Assembly: GCF_049243985.1 (NCBI RefSeq)
Contig: NC_135369.1
Span: forward strand, 24,536,765 to 24,600,764
Direction: 5' to 3'
Length of the DNA stretch: 64,000 nt
DNA from: Paroedura picta
Taxonomy: Eukaryota; Chordata; Lepidosauria; Squamata; Gekkonidae
Part shown: positions 23,129 through 34,850 of the stretch, piece after piece
How the letters are laid out: every line of letters starts with the position of its first letter
Numbering within the stretch: position 1 is the first letter of the stretch
Position numbers and translations under genes: made by a program
The notes under the pieces: generated by a model
What the model was told of the DNA's origin: nothing
The model's database searches: none
Seen by the model: the letters and a program-made list of their open reading frames with translations, nothing else

Positions 23129-26100
23129 AAAAGAACCAGTGTGATGTAGTGCTTAAGAGTGCCAGACTAGGATGGTTCAGGTTCCAATCCCCAAAGTGGG
23201 AGCTACTTTGAGACTCCTTTGGGTAGTAAAAAGCAGAGTATAAATACCAATTATTCTAAAAGAATTAAATCAGGCTTTAGCAACCATGGTTTTGTGAAAC
23301 TCTGGGATTTCCTGATGGCTCTGGAAGGGATTCCCGAATGGATTGGAGTTAATTAATTTTTAATATATATTTTAAATTTGTTAAACATTTATCAGGTGAT
23401 ATGACCACATATGGCCATGTTGACCTGCCCCCCCTCCCAAAACAGCCAATGATGGGCCTGGAGGGGACGAGAAGGGGAGGGGTCCCGGGTGGGCCTGCAC
23501 ACAGCCATGGTTCCCAACCATATTCTGCACGGTTGTGCCACTTCTGGGGTTTCTCAAAGCCTGAAAAATGTGTCAGAGGTTTCTCAATGGTAAAAAAAAA
23601 AACTGAGAAAGGCTGAATTCAATAAATTAAGATGAATGAATAAATAAAATGTGCCCCCCCTGGTTGAAGTGGTACAATTCAGCCACAGGTCAATTTAGGC
23701 AGTGATTATGGCCCCCCACCAGTTGTGCTTAAATGTTGCCTTTTTGCAACCATCAGAAGATCAAATATTCCTTGGAGGGGTGCTGGGGAAACCTGAGAGT
23801 CAGGGTGCTTCAGCAAAACTGTTTCAAAGACTGCTTTGATGAAAGAAGTGTGAAGTAATCTGGAGATGCTCTGTGCTCCTCCAGCCTCCCAGGCCTTGGC
23901 ACTCCTGGTGCAGAATTGGCCAAAGCTGCTGCATTATTTCCTGGAGCAATTCTGGAGAATCCGCCCTGGTGTTTTTCATTCTGTCTTCCTCAGAAGAAAC
24001 CTGTTAATTTCCTTCCTTTATACCCCACCTTTCCACTCACTGGGGACCCAAAGTAGCTTTCCAACCTTCATTTGTCTCTCCATTTTATCCACAGAGGCAA
24101 GGCCTCTTCCTTTAAGTAAAAGCATGAGAGTTCAAAAATCCAGGGAGGAGCTAAGAATATTGACCAGGGAGCAGCCTTACTCATTGCAACCCTGGTTAAG
24201 AGAACATGTCAAGAGTCCCTTTTTCTTGACCCAGGCAGGGATTAGGAGTCTTGGCTTCCAGGCAGCCCTAGATGTTTGCATGGTCTCTGCTCGGACACAA
24301 GAACACTGCTGCTCACTCTCTGCCTCTCCTCCTGCAGAAGTACCCATCCGATCCAGGGGCAGGACCCAGTAGCAGCAGTGGCTTGGTCCCGAGCCTCAAC
24401 ACGGTCACCACCAGCCACGATCTCCAGTGGATGATCCAGCCCACACTGATGGGTGCCTCTCCGGGAATCCCCCCCTACCCACGGCCCTACCGTTGTGCAC
24501 GTAACTTTGCTGCTTTGGCTGGAATTCGGCCTGGCGTGATCCGTACCGCAGGCCCCATCTTAACACCCCGGAGGCGACATTCGGAGTATGTAAGTATCTG
24601 GGGAGAAGGAAGGGAATTATTTCACTCCAGGGAAGGCTCTTGAAGAATGTTTATTTTCTTTCTGTGCACGTGTTTTGTTTTTCAAAGGTTACTACTTTTT
24701 TTCTGCTGCTCAGGCAGATAAAATTTCAGCCAGTGTAGTGTAATGGTTAAGAGCGGCAGCTTCTAATCTGGCGAGCCAGTTTTGATTCCCCACTCCTCCT
24801 CCGCATGCAGCCAGCTGGGTGACCTTGGGCTCGCCACGACACTGATAAAGCTGTTCTGACCGAGCAGTAATCACAGGGCTCTCTCAGCCTCACCCATCTC
24901 TCAAGGTGTCTGTTGCAGGGAGAGGAAAGGGAAGGCAATTGGAAGCCGCTTTGAGACTCCTTATGGTAGAGAAAAGTGGCATATAAGAACTTTCTTCTAA
25001 TAAATACAAGCATACAAAATACAGAATATGGTGATAAGAAAATGTTCCCAATCCTCCATATCATGTAGAATATTTAAAATATTTACTACAAAAACAATAC
25101 ATATAGGTGCAAAAATTTGCCACTTTTCTCATTGTATGAAAGTCTTCAAATGATAACATTTGTTCTAAAGCTGATCAAAAGTAATTGTTAATATGCAGTG
25201 CTTTGCTTCACCTGTTTTTGGATCTCTCATTGGTTTCATATTTCTAGAAGTCTAATCCATTGTCTATTGGATGTCCCACTCTGTTGATTGTGTTGACTTA
25301 TTTTGCACAAGCCGCTTTGAATCCCAGTGGGAAAGGCAGACTATAAATATAGCCTTTGTCTGAGCCAGGCCTCCAAATCTCTGAAATGTGCAGAGCAATG
25401 AGGAGAGACTCTGAGCATGCACAGAGTTTCTTTGCAGTACCATTGCAATCAAGAGTGATTTCTGAAGTGATTTGGCGTGCCAGAGGAACTATACCGCCTT
25501 GGATGTAGCAGTTGCCAACTTTCTTGCTAGCAAGTTGGGCTGTCTGAAAAAGACTCCTCTTTTTGGTGGCACGGAGATGGCAGCATTTGAAAAGCAATGC
25601 TTGCACTGCAGGTAATTGTGCTGTTAAAAGTATCAGAGCTCTGCCAGGAGAACAAGCAGCCGCCAGAATAGAAGTCTGTTTGGATCCCCCCCACCTGCCC
25701 TCCAGCCTTCCCAAACCTGTTTTCAGTTCAAATGAGTAGTCATGTTGTTCTGAAACAGCAGAAGAATGTTGGAGTCCCAAGACCAATACAATTTTGTTCA
25801 AGTTATAGGCCATTGTGTGCATGCCTTATATATCTTTCTGTGGACATGTGCATGGACACAAAAGCTTATCCCTTAGAAAACTTTTAACTTAGCTGTTTTC
25901 TGTTGAGAGGCTCTTCTGTGTGGTAACGGCACCCTCTAGTGTCCATCAGCGACATTGTTTGGTCCTCCAGCACCAGGCAGGTGGCTTCTCGGATAAAATA
26001 CAATAGACTGCTTTAGAACTACTAGCGCCAGCTTTGCAATTAGGCCTACACTCCTAAAATGGAAAGCATTCTGCCTCAAAGACCTCTTGGGAGAAACTAA

Positions 26101-28459
26101 GAATGTAAGGACTGTTGCTGTAGTGGTTCGGCACTTGTATTTAACTCCAGAATGCGCACTGGGCAGGACATAAAGGAAAGAGCCCTCCCCTTATTTATTC
26201 CCTCGCAAATGGTATTCTGAAGTAGATTGCTTCTGGACTTGGAGGTTCCATGTAGCTGTGGGTGAACCTGTCATCCTTAAGTCTGAGCTTTAAAAACAAA
26301 TCTCAGTTCAGTTTGGGTGGGTAGCTGTGTTTGTCTGCAATAGAAGAACGCAATCCGAGTCCAGGAGCACCATGAAAACCAGAGAGATTTCCAGGATGTA
26401 ATCTTTAGAGGGCCAAAGTTCCTCTTCTCATATATTTCACATATTTGACAAGGGGAGCATTGACTTATCTCCCGTATCTCACATATTGTTGGCCTTTAAG
26501 GTGCTCCAGGACTTGAATCTAAGCCAGTGTCCCATACTACAAGGGGCCAGTGAGTTCCACAGATTAACTGTGCATTGTAAAAAATATTGAGATCTGTACC
26601 TACTGAAGTCATACCTTCAGACCTAGAATCTCAGGCCTAAAGGCTCTGCCATCTATTCCCTAAAAGGATGCTGCTGACATGCTTTTGCATTGCTATATCT
26701 TTGAACACCGGGCTCTGGCCTTGAAAGAGGAGTCAAACTCTGGCTCCCAGAAGACCTTCCTTTTTTTTTTTTTAATTATTATTATAATTCGATTTATTGC
26801 CCGCCACTCCCTTGCGGCTCGTGGCGGGTTACAACATTTTAAACCCCAATAAAATCCATTAAAATCCACTAAACGCAACTACAGTTCAACATTATTAGTT
26901 AGCAAGCTAACATGGCAAGATCGGCTAATCGACTTCCCCCTCCTCCTACTAGCAGGTGGAGAGGGGATACTGATGGTACCAATCCCCAATCCTAATCCCA
27001 GGTCCCGGGGGGCATAGCCTTGGCCTCAACCATAAACCTGGCGGAAGAGCTCCGTCTTGCAGGCCCTGTGGAACGATGGAAGATCTCGCTTGGTACCCTC
27101 TACACCCCAGTTCCCATCTCAGGCTCCTCTTCTGAGCTCAAAATATTCCCCTGAGTCCCATGGAAAGGGCCTTGAATCTCACGCTGAGAGGGCCAAGGGG
27201 TGCAGAGAATACTGCTTTGAGCCATCTTGGCTGACTGATGCTCTTGTCTCTTTCTAGCTGACACCGGAAGAGGAAGAGCGCCGTCGATTGCGGCGGGAGA
27301 GGAACAAGCTGGCAGCTGCCAAATGCCGGAACCGCCGGAAAGAGCTGACGGACTCCTTGCAAGCAGTAAGTGATTATCTGGAACTCGCAGGGCAGCAGAG
27401 GACACCACCAGTGGCCATGATCCGTGTCACACAGGCAGGGCCTCGGACAATGCTCAGGGCACCCTGGGGACATCAGGCGGAAAGTCTGGTCTCTGCCCCA
27501 CAAAGCTTACAGTGCACATCGTTTTGACAGAGGAGTCTGGGCAGGAGCAGAGCCAAAGGCTCAGTGGAAGAAAAGGATGGGGGAGAGTATCTGTGGCAAT
27601 GCTCTTCCATGCTCCTGCTTTTGCGTTTGCAATATTAATAGAAAGCCCACATCGCAGTCTGCACTGCATTTTTCTTGTTTCGCACATGGCCTCCATAGCT
27701 TTCTTAAAAAAATAAATCAATAATTGGTTACCACTCCAGCACTAGGTCAACTGCCAGTTTGTGAAAAGCACAGATCAACCAGTAGGTTCACTAAAGAGGC
27801 AGATTTATTTCAATTGAAGGTGTATCCCCCCCCCCAAAAAAAATAGAAGTCCTTCAGCCAGTGAATATCTTAACAGCCCCTAGAACCCAGGCTCCTAAGC
27901 TAAGCGCTGGGCTCCCCGCTCTCCAGCCATTAATCCGAATGTCCCGTTTTTTCTATCCCTTTCTCCAAAGGAGACAGACCAGCTGGAGTCGGAGCAGTCC
28001 GGGCTGCGGAAGGAAATAGCGGAGCTGCAGAAGCAAAAGGAGCGCCTGGAGCTGGTCCTGGAGGCCCACCGCCCTGTCTGCAAAGTCCCGGAGGAGTCCT
28101 CAAGGGACGATGAAGAGGGGAGAAGCCAGCCAGCTGCCTCTGCCCCCCTCCCGGCCAAGCCAGAGCCCCCGCCGGGCCCCAGCCCGCCCCGGCGAGCTGC
28201 ACCAGTGCCCCCCTGCATCACTTTGCCCCCCACAGGTATCCTGGAACCAGAGGCCCTGCACACCCCCACCCTGATAGCCACGCCTTCTCTCACCCCCTTC
28301 ACCCCCAGCCTGGTCTTCACCTACCCCGCTCCGGGGGACCTTGATGCGCCTTCCAGCTCTGGCTTCTCTCAGGAGGCCTGTTCGTCCGCCCACCGACGCA
28401 GCAGCAGTGGGGAGCACTCCTCTGACTCACTCAATTCCCCAACCTTGCTGGCGCTCTGA
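16719..28459 (+). CDS. FOSL1: Fos-related antigen 1, bZIP transcription factor subunit of AP-1
   Basis: Immediate-early bZIP protein that dimerises with Jun proteins and binds TGASTCA sites in the nucleus. Coding exons: 16719-16817, 24338-24589, 27258-27365 and 27971-28459, with consensus splice sites, giving 315 codons plus stop (human is 271). Exon 1 encodes a short Pro/Ala-rich N-terminus. Exon 2 carries [20 protein letters not shown], the family block before the basic region, and GIRPGVIR. The basic region spans about residues 125-148 and has the DNA-contact signature N133..A136-A137..C140-R141. The zipper leucines are 151, 158, 165, 172 and 179, in perfect heptads. The C-terminus has [24 protein letters not shown] and ends in NSPTLLAL, the FRA-1 tail whose serines control stability in mammals. 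Four exons and the exon 2/3/4 borders match the Fos family. Compared with human, exon 2 is longer ([11 protein letters not shown] between the proline stretch and the GVIR block). Confidence 0.97.
17801..17936. mobile_element. Palindromic hAT-type MITE
   Basis: cagggatggacaaactgtgg / ccacagtttgcccacccctg ends. Full length, more diverged, no clear target duplication. In FOSL1 intron 1. Confidence 0.85.
18286..18421. mobile_element. Palindromic hAT-type MITE with near-perfect target duplication
   Basis: Ends caggggtagtcaacctgtgg / ccacaggttgactccccctg, flanked by ctctagac (18278-18285) and ctctagag (18422-18429). In FOSL1 intron 1. Confidence 0.9.
18800..19040 (+). repeat. Family A SINE, diverged
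   Basis: Core ctgggtttgattcctcca, ccagctgggagaccttgggc and tail tttgggtagtaaaaagtgg. Confidence 0.75.
19377..19680 (+). repeat. Family A SINE with CTT microsatellite tail
   Basis: Near-consensus copy from cagtttggtgtagtggttag to aagaaccaactcttcttctt, followed by a CTT/CTCCTT run to about 19680. Confidence 0.88.
19690..19935 (-). repeat. CR1/L3-like LINE 3' end
   Basis: agaagagccctgctggaata, ccactagtccagcgtgtt and gtggcagtgagttccataag are antisense L3/CR1 3' segments. Confidence 0.65.
19936..20911. other. FOSL1 intron 1, mostly unique
   Basis: Holds the intronic AP-1 site and two C-rich homopolymer runs (near 20080 and 20280). A direct repeat, cctgcattatactttttgct-type, occurs around 20801 and 20832. 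Confidence 0.4.
20378..20384 (+). promoter_or_regulatory. AP-1 site in FOSL1 intron 1
   Basis: Perfect TGAGTCA in unique-looking sequence of the first intron, with further TGTCA-containing half-sites just upstream (20350-20370). AP-1 sites in the first intron are known to enhance FOSL1/Fra-1 expression in mammals, so this is a candidate autoregulatory element. A single site occurs by chance about every 8 kb, so the support is modest. Confidence 0.35.
20912..20984 (+). repeat. CR1 3' end
   Basis: gggggttggactagatgacc followed by the terminal tactatgattc. Confidence 0.8.
21105..21310 (-). repeat. 5S rRNA-derived SINE, degraded
   Basis: Antisense remnant of the 5S-like head (gaccctgcttagtttctgag, tctgccaagat) preceded by a tail with ggcgacctctcatggggttt. 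Too diverged to be a 5S gene. Confidence 0.55.
21311..22559. other. FOSL1 intron 1, nothing recognised
   Basis: No repeat family or exon identified in this stretch. A short TG run lies at 21727-21741. Confidence 0.4.
22560..22710 (+). repeat. tRNA-headed SINE (family C) fragment
   Basis: gcaggttcagtccttggcat, ctccagctataactatcaag and cctgaggagccactgcc match the family, in degraded form. Confidence 0.6.
23039..23126. repeat. TG/TA microsatellite
   Basis: A TG-rich lead-in runs into an uninterrupted (TA)n from about 23070 to 23125. Confidence 0.95.
23133..23252 (+). repeat. Family A SINE, internally deleted
   Basis: Head agtgtgatgtagtgcttaag joined to the tail actttgagactcctttgggt, with the middle missing. 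Confidence 0.75.
23270..23625 (-). repeat. hAT-like non-autonomous repeat
   Basis: Same family as 40640-40915 and 57515-57900, recognised by gaggggtcccgggt, catggttcccaaccatattc, ccacttctggggtttctcaa and ctgagaaaggctga. The ends are of caacc.../...gttgag type. No coding frame. Confidence 0.6.
24000..24092 (-). repeat. Sauria SINE 3' fragment
   Basis: ttataccccacctttccact, ggggacccaaagtagctt and cattttatcc are an antisense tail of the classic Sauria SINE. Confidence 0.6.
24730..25000 (+). repeat. Family A SINE
   Basis: gccagtgtagtgtaatggtt to gagaaaagtggcatataaga; in FOSL1 intron 2, 140 bases after exon 2. Confidence 0.85.
25001..26309. other. FOSL1 intron 2, mostly unassigned
   Basis: A possible LINE tail (ccgctttgaatcccagtggg, 25311-25350) and a family D repeat piece (25735-25870). 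Nothing else recognised. Confidence 0.4.
26310..26700. repeat. Family D repeat followed by an L3/CR1-like fragment
   Basis: 26310-26520 has gggtgggtagctgtgtttgt and gaggagcac-type matches to family D. 26520-26700 (gtgagttccacagattaact) matches the antisense CR1/L3 segment also seen at 19905. Confidence 0.5.
26761..27080 (-). repeat. L2-type LINE 3' end
   Basis: Antisense tail (attattattataattcgat, then cgccactcccttgcggctcg and ctggcggaagagctccgtct). Clearly the same subfamily as the sense copy at 54337-54770. It lies 180 bases before FOSL1 exon 3. Confidence 0.85.
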
Positions 28460-29185
28460 GGGACTAGGCCCACCTCCCTTCCTCCTCGGGGTCTGGGTTG
28501 CTCCTCTTCTGCTCTGGATGGCTTCTGCTGGGTTCCAGCGTTCCTCTGGCTGCCCACACCCTACTTCAAGGCCTTCCCGGCCAATTCCAGGCCTCGGCCG
28601 GCTTCTTGCATCCTGTTCTACATATAGGCAGTAGACAAGTTGCCTGACCCCAGGACTGACCAGGCCGCTGCTTACGTTGAAGAGGGGAAAGCATTCTGTC
28701 CAGAGCAGAACTCTTATCACACATTCACTTTTTGATGCATTTTGTCACCCCTTGCCTTCGGAAACCACCATTTCAAAGCAGATCCCATGAGATCACTCCT
28801 CTTCCCTCACCAGCCTAGCCCCTCCACCTCTGACTGCTCTGTTCAGAGTTTCACAGCCAAAATTGCCTGCGGCGTCCCGGATGACGTGGAATATCTGTTA
28901 CTTGTCAAGAACTTCTCCGACGTGTGGAGCTCGTTGAATGTAGAGGAATATTTTTTTATTGTAAACTTTTAATTTTTTTTTATTGTCAATGATTGTAAAA
29001 CACCCATCCCCCTCACCATCTTATTTCTTGTGGAAATAATTATATGACGAGTTACCTCCTCACGTGCTGTTGCGGGTCTTCTGCGGATCTGAAAGAGCAT
29101 GGTCGCCATTTTGAGTGGGCAGCATGCAGGCCTTTGTTGACAAAGCTACCCGAGAAATGGGTTAATAAAAATAGCACACTGAAGA
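28460..29185 (+). other. FOSL1: Probable FOSL1 3' UTR with AU-rich stretch and polyadenylation signal
   Basis: No coding potential after the stop codon. A T-rich tract at 28950-28990 looks like an mRNA-destabilising region, as expected for an immediate-early transcript, though I see no tandem ATTTA pentamers. AATAAA at 29164-29169 is the best poly(A) signal; others follow at about 29443 and 29495. Confidence 0.5.
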
Positions 29186-29725
29186 CAGAAACTTTGTTCT
29201 CAAAAATCCAACCCCTGTCAGGGTCTCAAACAGCTGTGGAACAGCTGTTAATTGTGTGGGAGGGGAAAAGGTTAGAAGAGGGATCTTCTGAATTTGTAAA
29301 CCTTGTTGAATTGCTCGAATGAAGGAGGATCGCTCAGAACTAACACTAGCAACATGAATTTTATGGAAGAGATCATCACATGGGGGAGGAGAAAATGCCA
29401 TTTATGTGAAAAACTGAATACTTTTTTAGAGCTTAGCTATCTAAAATAAAAATCTTGGTTTTCATTTAACAAAATTAAGTATATAATCTAACTATAAATA
29501 AATGACTGGGGGATGGAAGGGTGGGTCAGACTGTGGGGAAAAGCTCTGGGACATGGCAGGAAGATTTCCTTGAGAATGGTCCAAAAGCTAGGGTTGGTGC
29601 AGAATGCAGATTGGAGTTGGTCACAGTGAAACTGTCACTCCTGTCTTGTTCCATACACACCAGCTCCCAGTTTGCTTCTGGGCCAATTCAATGTGCTGAT
29701 ATTGGCCTTTAAAGCCCTATGTGGC

Positions 29726-29955
29726 TTGAGAGCCAGCTTGGTGTGGTGGTGAATGGTGGTGGCCTCTGATCTGGAGAGCTGGGTCTGATTCCCCACTCCT
29801 CCATCCAGCCAGCTGAGCGACCTTGGGCCAGTCACAGTTCTCCCAGAACTCTCTCAGCCTCACCTACCTGACAGGGTGTCTGTTATGGGGAGAGGAAGGG
29901 AAAGCGATTGTAAGCTGCTTTAAGACTTTTGGGGAGTAAAAAGTGGGGTACAAAC
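29726..29955 (+). repeat. Family A SINE
   Basis: gagagccagcttggtgtggt through tgacagggtgtctgttatgg to a gggagtaaaaagtgggg tail, downstream of FOSL1. Confidence 0.8.
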
Positions 29956-30246
29956 ACCTTCTCAGTTGTGGCACCAAAACTTTACCTGCCCCATCAGTGT
30001 CTTCTGTTAGCAGCTGAAGACTTTGTTTTGTTTGGCATATCCCCAGTAACTGTTCTTGCCCTCCTCTCTGGTTTTGATATTTTATTTGTGTGTTTATGTG
30101 TTTTTACATATATTTTTTTATTTTAAATGCTGGAATGTTTCAATGTTTGCACCTCGGGGACCCTATTTGGGTAGAAAAATGGCAGAGAAATGTTTAAAAT
30201 AAATAATAGTTGTGTAGCCCAAACTATTCTCCATGCTTCAGTACAT

Positions 30247-31860
30247 TAGAATCATAGAATCGTAGAGATGGAAGGGATCTCCAGGGTCATGTTGTCTAAC
30301 CTCCTGCACAATGCAGGAACTCACAGCTACCTGCCCATCCATAATAAAATCAGCATTTCTGCCAGACGGCTAACTAGCACCTGCTTAAAAACTTCCAAAG
30401 GAGAACTCACCACCTCCCGAGGAAGCCTGTTCCACTGAGGAACTGCTCTGTCAGGAAATTCTTCTGGATGTTTAGCCGAAAATTCTTTTGAATTAATTGG
30501 TTCTGGTCTGACCCTTTAGGGCAACAGAAAACAACTCTGCTCCTTCTTCTATAAGACAGCCCTTCAAGTATTTGAAGATGTTTATCATATCACATCTTAG
30601 TTGACTGCTCTCCAGGCTAAACAGACCAAGCTCCCGCTCCCTCAACCTTTCTTCATACGACTTGGTCTCCAAACCTCTCACCATGTTTGTAGCCCTCCTC
30701 TGGACACCCTCGTGTTTCTCTACATCTTTCTTCAGTTGTAGTACCCAAAACTGAATACAATACCCCAAGTGAGGTCTAACCAGAATGGAATAAAATGTTA
30801 ACATCACCTTGCGTGATCTGGACACTATACTTCTTTTAATACAGCCCAGAATCCCGTTTGCCTTTTTAGCCACCGAATCACACTGCTGACTCACATTCAA
30901 TGTATGGTCTACCAAGGCCCCCAGATCCTTTTCACACATGCTACTGCCAAGACAGGTCTCACCCATCCTATAGTAATGCATTTGATTTTTCCAACCTAAA
31001 TGCAGAACTTTACATTTATCACTATTGAAATTCATTTTATTCATTTTATTCATTTTAGCCCAGTTTTCCAGCCTGTCAAGATCATCCTGAATCCTGAATC
31101 TGTCTTCCTGTGTGTTTGCTACTCCTCCCAGTTTAGTGTCATCTGAAAATTTAATAAGCGCCCCCTGTATTCCTTCATCCAAATCATTTATGAATATGTT
31201 GACCAACACATGGATCAGGACAGATCCCTGAGGCACCCCATTCATCACTCCTCTCCAAGATGACAAACCATTCACAAGCACCCTTTGGGAGGGTTGCTCT
31301 ATACAACCAATTCCCAATCTATCTATCTACCATTGGGTGCATCCCAATCTACCTATCAGTAATAGGATCCATGCCACATTTTACTAACTTGCCAATAAGA
31401 ATATCATGCAGAAACTTATCAAAAGCTTTATGGAAATCAAGGTAAACAATGTCCACAGCATTCCAGCAAGGTAGTAACTTTCTAAAAAAAGAGATAAGGT
31501 TAGAGAGCCAGCTTGGTGTACTGATTTGGAGCGCCGACTTCTAATCTGGAAAGCCGAGTTTGATTCCTCGCTCCTCCCTCACATGCAGCTTGCCGCATCA
31601 CTGATAAAGTTGTTCTGATCAAGCAGGAATATCAGGGCTCTCTCAGCCTCACCTACCTCACAGGGTGTCTGTTGTGGGGAGAGGGAAGGAAAAGAGAATG
31701 TAAGCCACTTTGAGACTCCTTTGGGGAGAGAAAAGCAGCATATAAGAACTAAGTCTTCTTCTTAGTCTAACATGGTTTGTTCTTGAGAAAGCCATGCTGA
31801 TTCTTAGTAATTACAGCCATCCGCTCTAGCTGCTCAAGGACTGACTGATGATTTGTTAAA
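30247..31860 (-). mobile_element. CR1 LINE, 5'-truncated, with a SINE inserted
   Basis: Longest LINE in the window. The minus frame reads part of the reverse transcriptase and C-terminus (SSWRGVMNGVPQGSVLIHVL, then [64 protein letters not shown]). The 3' end at 30247 has the usual gaatcatagaatcgtagag. Sequence resumes at 31766-31860 beyond the SINE at 31500-31765. The remaining frame from 30493 to 31317 is open over 274 codons, so it is fairly young, but it lacks the 5' end and ORF1. Confidence 0.9.
31500..31765 (+). repeat. Family A SINE nested in CR1
   Basis: gagagccagcttggtgtact to tataagaactaagtcttctt; CR1 sequence continues on both sides. Confidence 0.85.
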
Positions 31861-31861
31861 T

Positions 31862-32060
31862 TTATTTTACTTTATTCATTCCCCGCCTTCCTCCACGATG
31901 GGGACCTCAAGTAGCTTAACGTCTTTCTCCTCTTCTGTTTTATCCTCACAACAACTCTGTGATATAATTTAAGCTGAGAATAGGTGACTGGCCTACGATC
32001 ACCCAGCAGCTTCCATGGCAGAGTGGGGATTTGAACCTAGATCTCTCATATCCTTCTCCA
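31862..32060 (-). repeat. Sauria SINE
   Basis: Antisense copy (cattccccgccttcctccac, gttttatcctcacaacaact, ccatggcagagtggggattt). Confidence 0.75.
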
Positions 32061-32179
32061 ACATTCTGAGGTGTGGGCCAGGGTATTTCTCAGAGGAGCA
32101 GGCTGTTTTTAAGACTTGACTCTAAAATATGGAAGTGTCTTGAGCATGTATAGAGCAACCCTTCCTTGCTATCAACAGA

Positions 32180-32420
32180 AATCAAGCTGGACATAATGGC
32201 CACCTCCTCCCAGTTTTAGATCATCAGTAGTCCTTCCCAGGGCAATGGCAAACTAGTCAGAGCTCCAAAGCTAAGCAGGCTTGGCCCTGGTTACTACATG
32301 GTTGGGGGACCACCAAGGAAGTCCATAGGAAACCACCGCTGCTCACCTCTTCCTTAGAAAACTCCTGTGGGGGTGCAACTTGGCAGCACTCTATTAATGA
32401 CTGCAAAGCAGGAAAACTCT
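32180..32420 (+). repeat. 5S rRNA-derived SINE
   Basis: agctccaaagctaagcaggc, ttggccctggttactacatg and ttgggggaccacc correspond to the 5S rRNA internal promoter region. A gene-unrelated tail follows (cagaaaac-type). A diverged copy, not a functional 5S gene. Confidence 0.65.
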
Positions 32421-34479
32421 GGATTATGGGTCACTATGACCCCCCCACACACACACTTCCTTTTCAGTCATGGGGAGGCCAGCTTCTAGTAAGCCAGGGT
32501 AGAGAGCTCACGGCCAGGTTTTGTTGATTTTGGCTGCCTCTTATCAGGGAACCTGGATCCGGACACCTGCTTCCTGGCCTGGAGCCCTTTTGTCTGCAAT
32601 TTGGCTAGGGCCGGAAGAAGCCCGAGAGGCTTGCCTTACACTCGATTTTGCCGTAGGTTCTACATTCCGGTTCTCAGCTGGGCACGCTGGTAGGAATGAA
32701 GAGGGGCCCGCTGGCCAAGTCGGAAGCTGCGGTTTTGCCACGGCAAATCTGCTCCAATCCACACAACCACTGAGCTATCAGTAAGACCTGCCCTTTAAGC
32801 CGTACTTTCCCCTACTCACACACAGAACACCCTCAAAACAGTTCCAATTTGGGTGCTATATTTGAACACAACTCTTTGTTTGCTGAGGGCCTACACTTGA
32901 TTTGCAAGGATGCCTGCCTAGCAGTTCCCAGCTCACAACCGGTGACATATGAGTAGAAAAGTTTTTACATTGCAGGTTCTATGTATCTTTACTTCAGTGT
33001 AAGGCCTACGGAACTCAGCACGCTAAGGGACCCTGAATAAGGCTGTGAAGTCCATGTTTTTTAATCCATTTTATCTGCATACAGGCAAGACAAGAATTAG
33101 GGAGAGGGCGAAGCTTTTGACAATGATGCATGGGGGGAGGGGGGCTGCACAGGGTGTATTCCATCGATTTAATTTACAATTTATTTGGGCAAATAGTTAT
33201 ATATATAATTTTTAAAAATCTGCTGCCTAATTTTAACAGCATGGGGAATTCACCTCATATAATCAGCAAAAGTTATTCTCACATAAATTGCATTGGAAGA
33301 ATGGAGCAAAAAACGACACCTTTTTATCTCCCTCATCCTGTACCCCACCCCATCTGGCTGCCTCTTCACCTCAATGTCAATATAAGTTTAGAATAGGAAT
33401 AAAAAGAGTCTCAGCATCCATTTCTTTCCTTGTCCCTCCCTGAGTAACTGCAAGAATATGAATTCCGCAGTTGATAAAAAAAAATATGTAATTTTTCCTT
33501 CTCTAGGACATTTCTCAACATTTAAACGGATTAATCACATGGAATTCTTCCCACCACTGTTCTTCAAACCAAAGAAAAACTACTTTTAGGTTTTGCAACA
33601 GTGCCCCTGAGCATATACAGAATGCACAATCCCCACAGAGCAAGCTCAGTATGCCCAGTTTCCAGTCCCTGCACTTCCCAGTTTGGAAATGAATGATCAC
33701 CTAGTGCTAAAGTGTTAATCAGATTGGAGAAAATGGAGGGTAAATAAGAAGCTTGCTGATAACTGTAGAGGTTAAGGCACCTACCCACTCCAGAAGCAAA
33801 ACATTTTCCTGATAAGATGAAAGTGATCCCTCCCAAACACAATTTAAAACATTTATCAGAGTCCCAAAGAGGTTTCTTGAACCTACACTTCTTGGGGACT
33901 GTTTGCGACCCTTCTGGTTTTGGAGCAGCAAACATCAATAGAGTCAGGCACTGCAGCCCCCAACATGCAAGTCGACAGGATATTGCCTTTGCCCCAGATC
34001 TGGCTGTATCCTGGAAGAAAGATCTTGGAGTCCTTGAGGGGGGGAGAGGAAGCCGGTTGCCAGGCCTCCATTTCCTGCTATCCAAGGCTGTCTCTAGAAA
34101 ACAATGCAATGACTGAGTCACTGGACTTCCAAGCATGTTTCATTAACCACAAGAAGGGTTCAGTGCAGGCCAAAATCTTACTACTTTCACCAACAGCAGT
34201 CTATCTGATAAAAGGCATCCTTCCACCAGTTTGCATCCTCTGTGTATGTGACTGATGCAGGAACCTCCCAAGATCATCAATTTTATACTTTATAAGTACA
34301 CAAATTCAGTTCTGGCAAATATCCAACCATATACCCTGCAGTTCAAGTAAACAGGGAGGAGGAGGTTCCTAGGAATGCCATCTTTGACAATCTCAGTCCA
34401 AACAGAACTGTTGGACAGCTGCTGTTAACCTGAGCAGCAGGGAGAAAGTTGTCTGGTCTCTGTATTGCAGAGTTGGGGG
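32421..34479. other. Intergenic DNA, nothing recognised
   Basis: No exon or firm repeat call. AP-1 heptamer TGAGTCA at 34114-34120. Confidence 0.4.
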
Positions 34480-34850
34480 GGGGAATTCAGAAGAGGGCAG
34501 CCAGGTTTATATAATTATGCATGGGATCAAGAGCACCTTTCCTCCCTCACCGATAACAACAGGCTGTGGGGGCACTCAATAATGGACAGCAGATTCAGGG
34601 CTGACAACAGAGAGCATTTCTTTACTTAACAAGTAATTAAACTGTGGAATTCACTGCCAGGGGATACAGTGAGGGCCAGGAGCACAGATGGCTTTGAGAG
34701 AGTCATGAGGAGAGATCTCTCAATGGCTGCAAGCCAAGGTGAGCAATAAACATCTGAAACCCAGAGCTAGGAGGTAACATAAGAGGGGGAAGGCCCTGGA
34801 CTCTCTAGTGATGGACAACCACTCCAGCAGGGTTCTTCTTATGTTTGCTT
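34480..34850 (+). repeat. CR1/L3-like LINE 3' end
   Basis: gtggaattcactgccagggg, cagagctaggaggtaac and ccactccagcagggttcttc are the 3' segment of an L3/CR1 element in sense orientation, ending in ttcttatg. Confidence 0.7.
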
